In this document: in pieces, positions 37,166 to 46,713 of the stretch
Layout: every line of letters starts with the position of its first letter
Numbering within the stretch: the first letter of the stretch is position 1
Assembly: GCA_019414045.1 (NCBI GenBank)
Contig: DXMW01000031.1
Span: 217,712 to 281,711 of the forward strand
Direction: 5' to 3'
DNA: 64,000 bases
Origin: Collinsella sp.
GTDB taxonomy: Bacteria; Actinomycetota; Coriobacteriia; Coriobacteriales; Coriobacteriaceae
The notes under the pieces: model-generated
Databases searched by the model: none
What the model was told of the DNA's origin: nothing
What the model saw: only the letters and a program-made list of their open reading frames with translations
Translations under genes and position numbers: made by a program

Positions 37166-38206
37166 TTAGGCGGTTTTTGCGCCCGTCCGGTTAAGAAAAG
37201 CTGCCAGATGCGTACACATCACGCAGCGCGCGGGCTTAGCGCTGGCGATCGGCCCAAACAACAGACCGAGCCCCCGATGGTTATCCTTGAGCGCGGCGAC
37301 CATCTGACGGGTTCGAGGCGCCTCGAGCATATCACGCATGCGGACGGAACGCTCGATTGACGACACTCCATGCGGGCTCAGACACAAATTCTCGATGCAG
37401 GCGACCAGTCCGGCAAAGTAGAACTTTTGGCTTGCCAGCTTGAGCCGACCACCGCTATCTGCTTCCGAGAGTGAGTCCGCAAGCTCGTCGAGCGCCCGGG
37501 TGTCATCGGATGCCTTGGCATACATGGTGGGATCAAAGGCATCTGTAAGCTTAGGCGCCACCGTGTGGAAACAAGCGTTGCCGCATCCGGAGACGCGCTG
37601 CGCCTGCGAGAGCGCGCATGCCATAAACCCAACTGTGCGAAACGCCTTGTCGCACAAAAGGCATGCCTCAAACAGCGGACGGCTATACATCACGCCAGAG
37701 ACTTGAGCAACCAAGCCGCCTAAAATCAACTGGGGCAGCCCGGCCACCATCGAAGATTTGCTATCAATGGAAATATGAGTAGCATCCAAGACGCGCGAAT
37801 GGCACTCTCGATGTGCATCATAGCGGTCGAGCGACACCGTGGGGAACACTATGTCTGCCGCAGTATCGCACGCGATATCGACCATCTTGGAAAGGGATTG
37901 CGGAGCAAACCACTCATCGGCGTTCATGGCGATGATTTGAGAGCCGCGCGAGGCAGCAAAACCGGCACGAAGACACGCGCCGCGCGTCGCGTCCTCGACG
38001 TCAATCAAATCAATATGGATGTCCCTGTCAGCAGCAACTTGAAGCGAATGGCGCACACCGGGCGCAGCATCGCGACAGACAACGACAATCTGCAAATCGT
38101 AGAGGTCTTGGTTCTGGATACTCTCGAGCGCACGCATCGCATAGCTGGGCGAACCTTCTACCACAAGGATCACCGAAAGTCGCGGATGCGAGCCACGTCG
38201 AACCAA
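37166..38206 (-). CDS. Family 2-type glycosyltransferase
   Basis: A 346-residue protein with a GT-A fold at the N-terminus (LSVILVVEGSPSYAMRALESI) and an acidic metal-binding segment (IAMNADEWFAP) in place of a strict DxD. The C-terminal half is mainly helical and unassigned. It has no membrane segment. The start is a TTG at 38206 behind GAGAGGA. It probably transfers a sugar during surface glycan synthesis, but no glycan cluster is nearby. Confidence 0.75.
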   Translation of the reverse strand: MVRRGSHPRLSVILVVEGSPSYAMRALESIQNQDLYDLQIVVVCRDAAPGVRHSLQVAADRDIHIDLIDVEDATRGACLRAGFAASRGSQIIAMNADEWFAPQSLSKMVDIACDTAADIVFPTVSLDRYDAHRECHSRVLDATHISIDSKSSMVAGLPQLILGGLVAQVSGVMYSRPLFEACLLCDKAFRTVGFMACALSQAQRVSGCGNACFHTVAPKLTDAFDPTMYAKASDDTRALDELADSLSEADSGGRLKLASQKFYFAGLVACIENLCLSPHGVSSIERSVRMRDMLEAPRTRQMVAALKDNHRGLGLLFGPIASAKPARCVMCTHLAAFLNRTGAKTA

Positions 38207-38367
38207 ATTATCCGTCCTCTCGACAGCAATGAATAAAACCGTGGTTCATGGTACACCCCGGCAATAAAAGCAATGAGACACCGGTTGTATTGCACGCCAA
38301 GAACAGATGTTGCACACGCGCAGCCCACAGATGGCAGGTGTCGACGCACGACGCGTCGAGCCCTCCC

Positions 38368-39192
38368 CTAGTCGAGCACGACAAGCTCGGCGGGATCGTA
38401 ATCCACGCCCATAAACGTAAGGCCGCAGGCAGGAGCCGTGGGGCCCGCAGCGGTACGGTCGCAAGCATCGATGACCTCGCGCATCCACTCGGGTTCACGG
38501 CGATGCATGCCAATCTCGACAAGCGTGCCCACGATCGTACGGACCATCGAATGCAGAAACGCATTGCCCTCGATGGTGAACGTCAGGATGTCCTCGCCAA
38601 ACGCAACCTCATGGCCAAATTCGGCACGCATCACGCAGCGATGCGTGGGCTTGCCAACGGCCGAAGCAACCTTGCAAAAGCTTTTAAAGTCCTGCTCGCC
38701 CAGCAGAGCGGGGCAGGCAGCAGACATAGCCTCAACATCCAAGGGATAGCGATGCCACCACACGGCACCGCGGGACAGCACGGGGCGCGCATCTCGATCG
38801 GCAATACGGTACGTATACGTACGGGAACGCGCGTCAAAACGCGCAGAAAAGCCTTTACGGGCCTTGTAGACCTCGTTAATGGCGATATCTTTGGACAGAA
38901 GGGCATCCATAGCCCGCAGCCACCTACGGCGCGTACAAGCGAGCTCAGCGTCCGTTACGGGCACGCTGATGTACTGAGCCACGGCATGCACGCCGGCATC
39001 GGTACGCCCCGCACACGTCAGATCGATCGGGCGGCGAAGCAGCGTCTCGATGGCTCGACGTAGCTCACCCGCAACCGTCGTCTGTCCCGGCTGCTCGGCA
39101 AATCCGCTATACGACGAGCCATCATAGGCCACGCGAAATACGAGCGTGGCGTCAAGCTCGGAAATCGAATTGAAATCAGACGGCGCAGTCAT
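38368..39192 (-). CDS. truA: tRNA pseudouridine synthase A
   Basis: Modifies uridines 38-40 of the tRNA anticodon stem. It has 274 residues with the catalytic Asp in CAGRTDAGVHAV, the basic FSARFDARSRTYTYRI segment and the C-terminal GNAFLHSMVRTIVGTLVEIG. I chose the ATG at 39192 behind GGGAG; the frame is open to 39207. It follows rplQ on the same strand but a strong terminator stands between them, as is common at the end of this cluster. Confidence 0.94.
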   Translation of the reverse strand: MTAPSDFNSISELDATLVFRVAYDGSSYSGFAEQPGQTTVAGELRRAIETLLRRPIDLTCAGRTDAGVHAVAQYISVPVTDAELACTRRRWLRAMDALLSKDIAINEVYKARKGFSARFDARSRTYTYRIADRDARPVLSRGAVWWHRYPLDVEAMSAACPALLGEQDFKSFCKVASAVGKPTHRCVMRAEFGHEVAFGEDILTFTIEGNAFLHSMVRTIVGTLVEIGMHRREPEWMREVIDACDRTAAGPTAPACGLTFMGVDYDPAELVVLD

Positions 39193-39227
39193 GGGCGCTC
39201 CCAACAAACAAGCAACGGTATCGCGAC

Positions 39228-39259
39228 AAAAAAAGAGGGGTACGCGAACGTACCCCTCG
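39228..39259 (-). terminator. Terminator at the end of the ribosomal cluster
   Basis: GAGGGGTACG and CGTACCCCTC form a perfect 10-bp stem with a 4-base loop, followed on the minus strand by TTTTTTT. Confidence 0.92.
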
Positions 39260-39284
39260 AATATAGCCTATGCAGACGGATTGT

Positions 39285-39767
39285 CTACTCAGCGGTCTCC
39301 TCAGCAGGAGCCTCCTCGGCAGCGGTCTCCTCGACAGCCTCGACCTTCTTGGGAGCAGCGGCCTTCTTGGGGACCGGAGCAGCCTTTTTGGCCTTAGGCG
39401 TGCAAGGCTCGGTGACGAGCTCCATGATAACGATGGGAGCGTTGTCGCCCTTACGGTTACCGAGCTTCATGATGCGGGTGTAACCGCCGTTGCGGTCCTG
39501 CCACATGCCCTGAGCAGCCTTGTCGAAGATCTCGGCAACGAGCTGCTTATCGCCGAGCTTGGCGATAGCCAGACGACGAGAGTGCAGGTCGCCCTTCTTG
39601 GCCCAAGTGATGATCGGATCGACGACCGAACGCAGCGCCTTAGCGCGGGTCTCGGTGGTCTTGATGCGGTCGTTCTCGAAGAGGGCCTTAGCAAGGCTCT
39701 TCTTCATGGCCTTGGTGTGGCTCGCATCGGTGCCGAGCTTAAGGCCCTTCTTAACGTTGTGACGCAT
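39285..39767 (-). CDS. rplQ: 50S ribosomal protein L17 with charged C-terminal tail
   Basis: Large-subunit protein near the exit tunnel. Residues 1-118 are standard L17 (RHNVKKGLKLGTDASHTKAM). About 42 extra residues follow: a Lys/Ala/Pro stretch (KKAAPVPKKAAAPKK) and an acidic end (EETAAEEAPAEETAE). Last gene of the cluster, 30 bases after rpoA. Confidence 0.95.
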   Translation of the reverse strand: MRHNVKKGLKLGTDASHTKAMKKSLAKALFENDRIKTTETRAKALRSVVDPIITWAKKGDLHSRRLAIAKLGDKQLVAEIFDKAAQGMWQDRNGGYTRIMKLGNRKGDNAPIVIMELVTEPCTPKAKKAAPVPKKAAAPKKVEAVEETAAEEAPAEETAE

Positions 39768-39797
39768 GGTCTAGTTTCTCCTCAAATATGCGAAGCA

Positions 39798-40739
39798 TTA
39801 AGCCTTCAGGCTCAGGCCCATGGACTCAAGCTTGTCCTTCACTTCCTCGATCGACTTAACACCGAAATTACGGATGTTGAGCAGATCGTTCTCCGAGAAC
39901 TCAACGAGCTGACGGACCGAGTGAATGCTGGCGCGCTTAAGGCAGTTGTAGGAACGGACGGAAAGGTCCAGATCCTCGATCTGCTTGTCCAGCTCGGCGT
40001 TGTCGTTGGTGACCTCGGGAGCGAAGATCGAAGCCTCCTCCTCGACCTCGGGGGTCTCGGCAAGGTTCATAAAGGCGGCCATATGCTGGTTGATGATATT
40101 GGCAGCCTGGACCACGGCGTCGCGCGGGGCGATGGAGCCGTTGGTCTCGATCTCGAGGACAAGGCGGTCGTAGTCGGTATGCTGACCGACACGGCAAGCC
40201 TCAACGAGCTTGGCGCAACGGGAAACCGGCGAGTACAGCGAGTCGACATGGATCACACCGATGGGATCGTTGTCGCGCTTGTTGGCCTCGCCAGAAACAT
40301 AGCCGCGGCCATAGCCGATGCGCATGCTCATGGTGAGATGGCCACCCTCGGTGAGCGTAGCGATGTGCTGCTCGGGGTTGACCAGCTCAAACTCGGACGG
40401 AATAAAGAAGTCCGCACCGGTGACCTCGCAGGGGCCGTCAACCGAGATGGTGGCGGTCGCCTCGTCGGTCGTGCCGAGAGCCCTGAAGACAAGACCCTTG
40501 ACATTCAGGACGATGTCGGTGACATCCTCGACCATGTTAGGGATGGTCATGAACTCGTGCTGCGCACCATCGATCTGAATAGCCTCGACGGCGGCACCCT
40601 CGAGCGAGGACAGAAGAACGCGACGAAGGGAGTTACCCAGCGTATCGCCGTAGCCACGCTCGAGCGGCTCGACGGAGACACGAGCAGACGTCTCGTTGAT
40701 CTCTTCGACCTGAACCTGAGGCCTAATGAATTCTGACAT
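39798..40739 (-). CDS. rpoA: RNA polymerase alpha subunit
   Basis: Scaffold of RNA polymerase, 313 residues. The N-terminal dimerisation domain has the conserved PLERGYGDTLGNSLRRVLLSS. The C-terminal domain (about 245-313) includes LDLSVRSYNCLKRASI and the helix-hairpin-helix that contacts UP elements and activators. Position between rpsD and rplQ is canonical. Confidence 0.98.
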   Translation of the reverse strand: MSEFIRPQVQVEEINETSARVSVEPLERGYGDTLGNSLRRVLLSSLEGAAVEAIQIDGAQHEFMTIPNMVEDVTDIVLNVKGLVFRALGTTDEATATISVDGPCEVTGADFFIPSEFELVNPEQHIATLTEGGHLTMSMRIGYGRGYVSGEANKRDNDPIGVIHVDSLYSPVSRCAKLVEACRVGQHTDYDRLVLEIETNGSIAPRDAVVQAANIINQHMAAFMNLAETPEVEEEASIFAPEVTNDNAELDKQIEDLDLSVRSYNCLKRASIHSVRQLVEFSENDLLNIRNFGVKSIEEVKDKLESMGLSLKA

Positions 40740-40771
40740 GTATTACCTCCAGCCTCAGCAGCCCGGATGGA

Positions 40772-41368
40772 CTACTTAGAGTAGAGCTCGACGATGAGCT
40801 GCTCGTTGATATCACCGCTGATCTGCTCACGCGTCGGCAGAGCGAGCACGTTACCAGACAGCTTCTCGATATCGACCTCGAGCCAGCCAGGGACCTCAAA
40901 GCGCTCGGAGGAAATCAGGGCCTCCTTGATGGGGAGGAGGTCACGGAACTTCTCGCCGACAGCGACGACGTCGCCGGCCTTGACGCGGTAGGACGGGATG
41001 TCCACGCGCTTGCCGTTCACGGTGAAGTGACCGTGACGGACGGACTGACGAGCCTCTTTGCGGGTGCGGGCGAAGCCAAGACGGAAGACGACGTTGTCAA
41101 GGCGAGACTCAAGGATGATCATGAGGTTCTCACCGGTGACGCCGTTCATCTTACGGGCCTTGTTGAAGTAGCCGTGGAACTGCTTCTCCAGAACGCCATA
41201 GATGAACTTGACCTTCTGCTTCTCGCGCAGCTGCATGCCGTACTCAGATTCCTTGCGACGGCGCTTGGGCTGACGGATAGATTCCTTCTTGCTGCTGTAA
41301 CCGAGCTCAGCGGGATCGATCCCGAGCTGACGGCAGCGCTTAAGAACAGGAGTCCTGTCGATTGCCAT
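40772..41368 (-). CDS. rpsD: 30S ribosomal protein S4
   Basis: Assembly-initiating small-subunit protein, 198 residues, with the S4 RNA-binding domain RLDNVVFRLGFARTRKEARQ. It lacks the N-terminal zinc Cys motif of some S4 proteins (RCRQLGIDPAELG contains only one Cys), so it is the Cys-poor form. Confidence 0.97.
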   Translation of the reverse strand: MAIDRTPVLKRCRQLGIDPAELGYSSKKESIRQPKRRRKESEYGMQLREKQKVKFIYGVLEKQFHGYFNKARKMNGVTGENLMIILESRLDNVVFRLGFARTRKEARQSVRHGHFTVNGKRVDIPSYRVKAGDVVAVGEKFRDLLPIKEALISSERFEVPGWLEVDIEKLSGNVLALPTREQISGDINEQLIVELYSK

Positions 41369-41387
41369 ATTGATACGATCCTTTCAG

Positions 41388-41792
41388 TTACACGCGGCGA
41401 CGCTTCTTGGGGCGGCAGCCGTTGTGCGGAATGGGGGTCTTGTCCTGGATGCTCGAGACCTCGAGGCCAGCAGCCTGGAGGGAGCGGATGGCGGTCTCAC
41501 GACCGGAGCCGGGGCCCTTGACGAAGACGGAAACCTTCTTCATACCGTGCTCCATGGCCTGCTTGGCAGCAGCCTCGGCAGCCATCTGGGCAGCGAACGG
41601 CGTGGACTTACGGGAGCCCTTGAAGCCCACCTGGCCAGCCGACTTCCAGGAAATGACGTTGCCCTGGGGATCGGTGATCGAAACGATCGTGTTGTTGAAC
41701 GTAGAACGGATGTGAGCCTGGCCCACGGAAATGTTCTTACGGTCCGCGCGCTTCAGACGGGCAGCGCGAACGTTCTTCTTAGCAGTAGCCAT
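41388..41792 (-). CDS. rpsK: 30S ribosomal protein S11
   Basis: A 134-residue platform protein of the small subunit. The conserved core IRSTFNNTIVSITDPQGN and the basic end GCRPKKRRRV are intact. Between rpsM and rpsD. Confidence 0.98.
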   Translation of the reverse strand: MATAKKNVRAARLKRADRKNISVGQAHIRSTFNNTIVSITDPQGNVISWKSAGQVGFKGSRKSTPFAAQMAAEAAAKQAMEHGMKKVSVFVKGPGSGRETAIRSLQAAGLEVSSIQDKTPIPHNGCRPKKRRRV

Positions 41793-41806
41793 CTATCTAG
41801 CGCTCC

Positions 41807-42181
41807 TTATTTCTTCTTCTTAGCACCGATCTGACGCTTCGGGCCCTTGCGGGTACGAGCGTTAGTGTGGGTGCGCTGGCCGCGGACCGGGAGGCCCTTG
41901 CGGTGACGAAGGCCGCGGTTGCAGCCGATGTCCATAAGGCGCTTGACGTTCTGGTTGCGCTCACGGCGGAGGTCGCCCTCAACCATGATCTGGTTCTTAT
42001 CGATATAATCACGGATGGCGTTAACCTCATCCTCGGTGAGGTCCTTAACACGCGTATCCACGTTAACGTTGCACTCGACGCAGATCTTCGTCGCAGTGGT
42101 GCGGCCGATGCCGTAAATGTAGGTCAGACCGATCTCAACGCGCTTCTCACGCGGGAGGTCGACACCATTAATACGGGCCAA
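41807..42181 (-). CDS. rpsM: 30S ribosomal protein S13
   Basis: A 124-residue head protein that contacts P-site tRNA and S19. ARINGVDLPREKRVEIGLTY begins the protein; RGLRHRKGLPVRGQRTHTNA and a Lys-rich end close it. Confidence 0.98.
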   Translation of the reverse strand: MARINGVDLPREKRVEIGLTYIYGIGRTTATKICVECNVNVDTRVKDLTEDEVNAIRDYIDKNQIMVEGDLRRERNQNVKRLMDIGCNRGLRHRKGLPVRGQRTHTNARTRKGPKRQIGAKKKK

Positions 42182-42195
42182 CGTAGTCTCCTCTC

Positions 42196-42309
42196 TTAAC
42201 CCTGACGCTGCTTATGACGGGGGTTCTCGCAAATGACGAGGACCTTGCCATGGCGCCTAATGATTTTGCACTTATCGCACATCTTCTTGACCGAAGGACG
42301 TACCTTCAT
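42196..42309 (-). CDS. rpmJ: 50S ribosomal protein L36
   Basis: A 37-residue protein (MKVRPSVKKMCDKCKIIRR at the start) with the zinc ligands CDKC, a downstream Cys in VICEN and the His in NPRHKQ, so it is the zinc-binding form. GGAAGGAAC precedes the ATG at 42309. It lies 14 bases upstream of rpsM, in the usual infA-rpmJ-rpsM order. Confidence 0.95.
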   Translation of the reverse strand: MKVRPSVKKMCDKCKIIRRHGKVLVICENPRHKQRQG

Positions 42310-42459
42310 CGTTCTTCCTTTCGGTAGCGCTCAAACTACTTCCCTACTATCTACTCGCCCAGCCGCAGGCGTTTAAAACTATGGCTGGTCTTCACACACA
42401 ATCCGACCGTAGGTTGAGCTAAGCCTGCAGCCGGAAATGGAGTGCGTGTATGCGTGCCG

Positions 42460-42678
42460 CTATTTGTAGCGATAGGTGATGCGGCCGCGGGTCAGGTCGT
42501 ACGGGGAAAGCTCCACGACAACCCTGTCACCGGGGAGAATACGGATGTAATTCATTCGGATCTTGCCAGAAATGTTGCACAGAACCGAATGACCGTTCTC
42601 GAGCTCGACCTTAAACATGGCGTTGGGCAACGGTTCCTTTACCGTACCCTCGAGCTCAATTGCGTCTTCCTTCTTCAC
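42460..42678 (-). CDS. infA: Translation initiation factor IF-1
   Basis: A 72-residue OB-fold protein that binds the ribosomal A site during initiation: EDAIELEGTVKEPLPNAMF and GDRVVVELSPYDLTRGRITY. I favour the GTG at 42678 because it gives the normal 72-residue length; a TTG at 42684 adds two residues. No strong ribosome site precedes either. Confidence 0.95.
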   Translation of the reverse strand: MKKEDAIELEGTVKEPLPNAMFKVELENGHSVLCNISGKIRMNYIRILPGDRVVVELSPYDLTRGRITYRYK

Positions 42679-42826
42679 AAGCAATCATCTTTCTCTAGAA
42701 AACGACAGCGATTGAGTATTCTACAATACGCATGCACGTATCGTAATATCTTCGTAATGGCTCCACAACTAAGCGGAACTTGTTACTTTACAGAAATGTA
42801 GATGCCGACGTATTTGAACGGGACCC

Positions 42827-43615
42827 CTACATTTCACCGCCCTGCAAGGAACACCAAGCACCTTGGGCATCCGTGGTGAGAATCACCGGGCCGTCATTGG
42901 TAATGGCGACGGTGTTCTCGTAGTGCGCGGCGGGCAGGTGGTCGTTGGTCGTGACGATCCAACCGTCGGAGCCCGTGCTCACATGGTTGGAACCCATCGT
43001 AACCATCGGCTCGATGGCAATGACCATGCCGGCCTGGAGGCGAACGCCCCTCCCCTTCTTTCCATAGTTAGGAACGTTGGGGTCCTCGTGCATCACGCGG
43101 CCAATGCCATGGCCCACATAGTCACGAAGCACGCCGTAACCGTGAGACTCGGCGAGGGACTGAACGGCGTAACCAACATCCCCGATATGGTTACCGGGAA
43201 CAGCCTGCTCGATGGCAGCCTTAAGGCAATCGCGCGTGACCTCGCACAGGGCCTTGGCCTCGGGCGTGGGTGTGCCGACAAAAAACGTCCAAGCGTTATC
43301 GCCAACCCAACCGTCAACGACAGCTCCCGTATCGATGGAGATGATATCGCCATCGCGCAGGATCATGTCGGGGTTGGGGATACCGTGGACCACGGCATCG
43401 TTAATCGATGCGCAAATGGTACCGGGGAACCCGCCGTAACCCTTAAAGGCCGGGGTGCCGCCATGCATACGGATAATCTGCTCCGCGAGCTGATCGAGCT
43501 CAAAGGTCGAAACACCAGGGCGCACCATGGCTCCAACGTGGCGGAGCGCCATCTTAGATAGCGCTCCTGCCTTCTTCATCTGCTCGATTTGCGTTGCAGA
43601 CTTAATCTTGATCAT
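42827..43615 (-). CDS. map: Methionine aminopeptidase, type I
   Basis: Removes the initiator Met from new proteins. It has 262 residues with all metal ligands: Asp in SIDTGAV, Asp in VGDNAWTF, His in YVGHGIG, Glu in AIEPMV and Glu in HYENTVAI. The ATG overlaps the adk stop by four bases (ATGA), so translation is coupled. Confidence 0.97.
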   Translation of the reverse strand: MIKIKSATQIEQMKKAGALSKMALRHVGAMVRPGVSTFELDQLAEQIIRMHGGTPAFKGYGGFPGTICASINDAVVHGIPNPDMILRDGDIISIDTGAVVDGWVGDNAWTFFVGTPTPEAKALCEVTRDCLKAAIEQAVPGNHIGDVGYAVQSLAESHGYGVLRDYVGHGIGRVMHEDPNVPNYGKKGRGVRLQAGMVIAIEPMVTMGSNHVSTGSDGWIVTTNDHLPAAHYENTVAITNDGPVILTTDAQGAWCSLQGGEM

Positions 43616-44238
43616 AGACCGAGAGCCTCTTTGACATCCCCGTACACGGTCTCGCGAGCCTGGTCACCGTTGACCGACTTGAGCAGACCCTGGCCACGAT
43701 AGTAGTCGACGAGCGGGCTCGTGGACTTCTCGTAGACGTCGAGACGGTTCTTGATGGTCTCGGGCTTGTCGTCGTCGCGCTGATACATCTCGCCGGCGCA
43801 CTTGGGGCAGGTAGCATCGGCAGCGGTGCCGGTGTAACCGCAGGCGCGGCAAGTTCGACGCGAAGACAGACGATCGATGATGACCTCGGGGGCCACGTCG
43901 ACCAGAAGGGCGCAGTCGATCTCGCGACCCATGGCGGAGAGCTCGGAATCGAGCGTCACAGCCTGGGCGGTGTTGCGCGGGAAGCCGTCGAGGATGAAGC
44001 CCTGCTGGGCGTCATCGGCAGCAAGGCGCTCCTTGACAAGGTCGATCACGAGCTGGTCGGGAACGAGCTCGCCAGCGTCCATGTACTTCTTAGCCTGAAT
44101 ACCAAGCTCGGTGCCACCCTTGACGGCAGCACGCAGCAGGTCGCCCGTGGAAATGTGAGCGACGCCAAACTCGGCGACGAGCTCCTGTGCGACGGTGCCC
44201 TTACCGGCACCCGGAGCTCCGAGCAATACGAGGTTCAT
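43612..44238 (-). CDS. adk: Adenylate kinase, zinc-lid type
   Basis: Interconverts ATP plus AMP and two ADP. It has 208 residues, P-loop GAPGAGKGT, the DGFPRN segment and a long lid with four Cys (CRACGY and CPKCAG) that binds zinc. I chose the ATG at 44238 with GGAGG upstream; a TTG at 44244 lies within the spacer. Confidence 0.97.
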   Translation of the reverse strand: MNLVLLGAPGAGKGTVAQELVAEFGVAHISTGDLLRAAVKGGTELGIQAKKYMDAGELVPDQLVIDLVKERLAADDAQQGFILDGFPRNTAQAVTLDSELSAMGREIDCALLVDVAPEVIIDRLSSRRTCRACGYTGTAADATCPKCAGEMYQRDDDKPETIKNRLDVYEKSTSPLVDYYRGQGLLKSVNGDQARETVYGDVKEALGL

Positions 44239-44256
44239 GAGCAATCCTCCTCTAGC

Positions 44257-45543
44257 CTATTTAAAGAATCCATCGTAATCATACATCTTGATCTGGCCTT
44301 CGAGCTTATCGACCGTGTCGAGCACGACGCCGACCATGATGAGGATGGACGTACCGCCAAATGCCTGGATCAGATGGTTACCCGTGAAGGAGAAGATGAT
44401 CGAAGGCACGATGGCGATGAGCGCCAAAAAGACAGCGCTGGGAAGCGTGATCTTGTTGAGCGCGTTCTTGATGTAGGCCGCGGTAGCCCTACCCGGACGG
44501 ACGCCCGGAATAAAGCCACCCTGCTTCTTAAGGTTGTCGGCCGTGTCATCGGGGTTGAACACCATGGAGGTGTAGAAGTACGCGAAGAACACGATGAGGA
44601 CAACATTAAGCACCCAGTTGAGCCAACCGGTCGAAAGCGCAGAGGCAACTGCCTGAATCCAGCCGATGCCGGGGAAGAACACGGCAATCTGAGCCGGGAA
44701 GTACAGCAGCGCCGAGGCAAAGATGATCGGCACGACGCCCGCGGTGTTGACCTTGATGGGCAGGTAGGTGGTCTGGCCACCCATCATGCGACGGCCCACG
44801 ACGCGCTTGGCATAGGAGACCGGGATGCGGCGCTGGCCGCGCTCAAGGAAAACAATCAGCGGGATAACCAGCAGGATGATGGCGCAGATGATCACCATGG
44901 TGATGATGCCACCGGCATTACCCTCGGTGCTGGAGAAGATAGCCTGCGGAAGGCCGGCCATGATGTTCGCAAAGATGATCAGCGACATGCCATTGCCGAT
45001 ACCGCGCTGGGTGATGAGCTCACCAATCCACATGATCAGCATAGCGCCTGCGGTGAGCGTACCGACGATCATGAGGTCGAAGATGATCTCGGGAGCGCCG
45101 GCACCATTGAAGCTGATGCCGAAGCTCTTAAAGAGGAAGAGGTAACCCACGGAGTTGAGGATTGCCAGAGCCAGGGTGAGGTAACGCGAATACTGCGTAA
45201 TCTTGGTCTGACCGACCTCGCCCTCGCGGGCAAGCTCATGCAGGGAAGGCACGACGGCCTGGAGCATCTGGAGGATGATCGAGCTGGTGATGTAAGGCAT
45301 GATGCCCAGCGAAAACACCGACACATAGCTCAACGCGCCGCCAGAGAAAAGATTCAGGAGGGCCATAGCACCTGCGGCGACCGAATTGTTATCGGTCGAG
45401 AAAAGGCCCAGCATCCCCTGGAAGGGAATGCCGGGCACAGGAACGTGCGCACCAATGCGGTACACGACGAGCATAGCTATGGTAAAAAGAATCTTTTCGC
45501 GCAATTCTTTGATGCGGAAAGCATTCTTAAGACCATTTAGCAC
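44257..45543 (-). CDS. secY: Protein translocase subunit SecY
   Basis: The protein-conducting channel, 428 residues with ten membrane helices. The first is preceded by KNAFRIKELREKILFTI; the cytoplasmic loops RYLTLALA and ITQRGIGNGMSLIIF are typical. The start is GTG at 45543, overlapping the rplO stop by seven bases. It is the partner of SecA at 13-16 kb. Confidence 0.97.
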   Translation of the reverse strand: MLNGLKNAFRIKELREKILFTIAMLVVYRIGAHVPVPGIPFQGMLGLFSTDNNSVAAGAMALLNLFSGGALSYVSVFSLGIMPYITSSIILQMLQAVVPSLHELAREGEVGQTKITQYSRYLTLALAILNSVGYLFLFKSFGISFNGAGAPEIIFDLMIVGTLTAGAMLIMWIGELITQRGIGNGMSLIIFANIMAGLPQAIFSSTEGNAGGIITMVIICAIILLVIPLIVFLERGQRRIPVSYAKRVVGRRMMGGQTTYLPIKVNTAGVVPIIFASALLYFPAQIAVFFPGIGWIQAVASALSTGWLNWVLNVVLIVFFAYFYTSMVFNPDDTADNLKKQGGFIPGVRPGRATAAYIKNALNKITLPSAVFLALIAIVPSIIFSFTGNHLIQAFGGTSILIMVGVVLDTVDKLEGQIKMYDYDGFFK

Positions 45544-45986
45544 GGCAGCTCGACCTTTCCGCCAGCGGCCTCGATCTTGGCCTGCGCAGAAGCGCTGACC
45601 TTGTCGACCTTGACCGTGAACTTCTTGGTGAGCTCACCATTGCCGAGCACCTTGACGGGCTCGAACTCGCTCTTGGTGATGCGAGCGGCCTTAAGAGCGG
45701 CACCGTCGATTACAGCGCCGTCCTCGAACTTACGCTCGAGACGCTCAACGTTAACAGCGGTGTACTCGATACGACGGGGGTTGCGGAAGCCCGGAAGCTT
45801 GGGCAGGCGCATAGCCAGCGGAGTCTGGCCACCCTCGAAGCCGGCACCCTTGGTGCCACCAGAGCGGGAACCCTGGCCCTTCTGGCCGCGGCCAGAAGTG
45901 GTGCCGTGACCCGAAGAATTGCCACGGCCGACGCGCTTACGGTTCTTGGTGGAACCGGGCGCGGGAGTAAGATCGTGAAGCTGCAT
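45537..45986 (-). CDS. rplO: 50S ribosomal protein L15
   Basis: A 149-residue protein with the Gly/Arg-rich N-terminus (GRGNSSGHGTTSGRGQKGQG) that penetrates 23S rRNA. It precedes secY with overlapping ends. Confidence 0.98.
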   Translation of the reverse strand: MQLHDLTPAPGSTKNRKRVGRGNSSGHGTTSGRGQKGQGSRSGGTKGAGFEGGQTPLAMRLPKLPGFRNPRRIEYTAVNVERLERKFEDGAVIDGAALKAARITKSEFEPVKVLGNGELTKKFTVKVDKVSASAQAKIEAAGGKVELPC

Positions 45987-45989
45987 TTG

Positions 45990-46172
45990 CTACTCCTCTA
46001 CAATCTCGACAAGGTGCTTGACCTTGAAGATCATGCCGCGGACGGACTCGTTGTCAGCAATCTCGCGAACCTCGCGGATCCTGTGGAGACCGAGGGCACG
46101 GACAGTACGGACCTGGTCCTGCTTGCAACCGTTGGTGCTGCGGACCTGCTTGATCTTGATGGTGTCAGCCAT
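45990..46172 (-). CDS. rpmD: 50S ribosomal protein L30
   Basis: A 60-residue protein with the conserved KQVRSTNGCKQDQVRTVRAL segment, placed between rpsE and rplO with three-base gaps or less. Confidence 0.97.
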   Translation of the reverse strand: MADTIKIKQVRSTNGCKQDQVRTVRALGLHRIREVREIADNESVRGMIFKVKHLVEIVEE

Positions 46173-46174
46173 GC

Positions 46175-46699
46175 TTAGTTCTCCTTACCGACGAACATCT
46201 CGGAGACCGTCAGGCCACGGCGAGCCGCGACGTCCTCAGGGCTGGAGAGCTCCTTGAGGCCCTCGACGGCAGCCTTGATGATGTTGAGGCCGTTGTCGGT
46301 ACCGAGGGACTTGGACAGGACGTTCTTGATGCCAGCAAGCTCGAAGAGGGGACGCACAGCGCCGCCGGCGATAACGCCGGTACCCTCGACAGCGGGCTTG
46401 ATGATGATGCGGCCGGCACCAAAGTGGCCGAGAACCTCGTGCGGGATGGTGCCCTGCTCGGTCACCGGCACGTGGAACATGTTCTTCTTGGCATCGAGAG
46501 ACGCCTTGGAGATGGCCAGGGGCACCTCAGCGGACTTGCCCATGCCAACGCCGACGTTGCCCTTGCCGTCGCCAACGACGACGAGAGCGACGAGGCTCAT
46601 GCGACGACCACCCTTGACGGTCTTCGACACGCGGTTGATGTAAACGACGCGCTCCTCGAACTCGGAGGCCTCGCGCTGCTGCTTCTGATTACGAGCCAT
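46175..46699 (-). CDS. rpsE: 30S ribosomal protein S5
   Basis: A 174-residue protein with the double-stranded RNA-binding N-terminal domain (RVVYINRVSKTVKGGRRM) and the C-terminal segment EVLGHFGAGRIIIKPAVEGT. It takes part in decoding accuracy. Confidence 0.98.
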   Translation of the reverse strand: MARNQKQQREASEFEERVVYINRVSKTVKGGRRMSLVALVVVGDGKGNVGVGMGKSAEVPLAISKASLDAKKNMFHVPVTEQGTIPHEVLGHFGAGRIIIKPAVEGTGVIAGGAVRPLFELAGIKNVLSKSLGTDNGLNIIKAAVEGLKELSSPEDVAARRGLTVSEMFVGKEN

Positions 46700-46713
46700 G
46701 TGCTACATACCTC

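Noticed and set aside
39270..40736. Plus-strand frame of 488 codons opposite rplQ and rpoA
   Set aside because: Crosses two conserved genes and their spacer on the opposite strand; no start signal.
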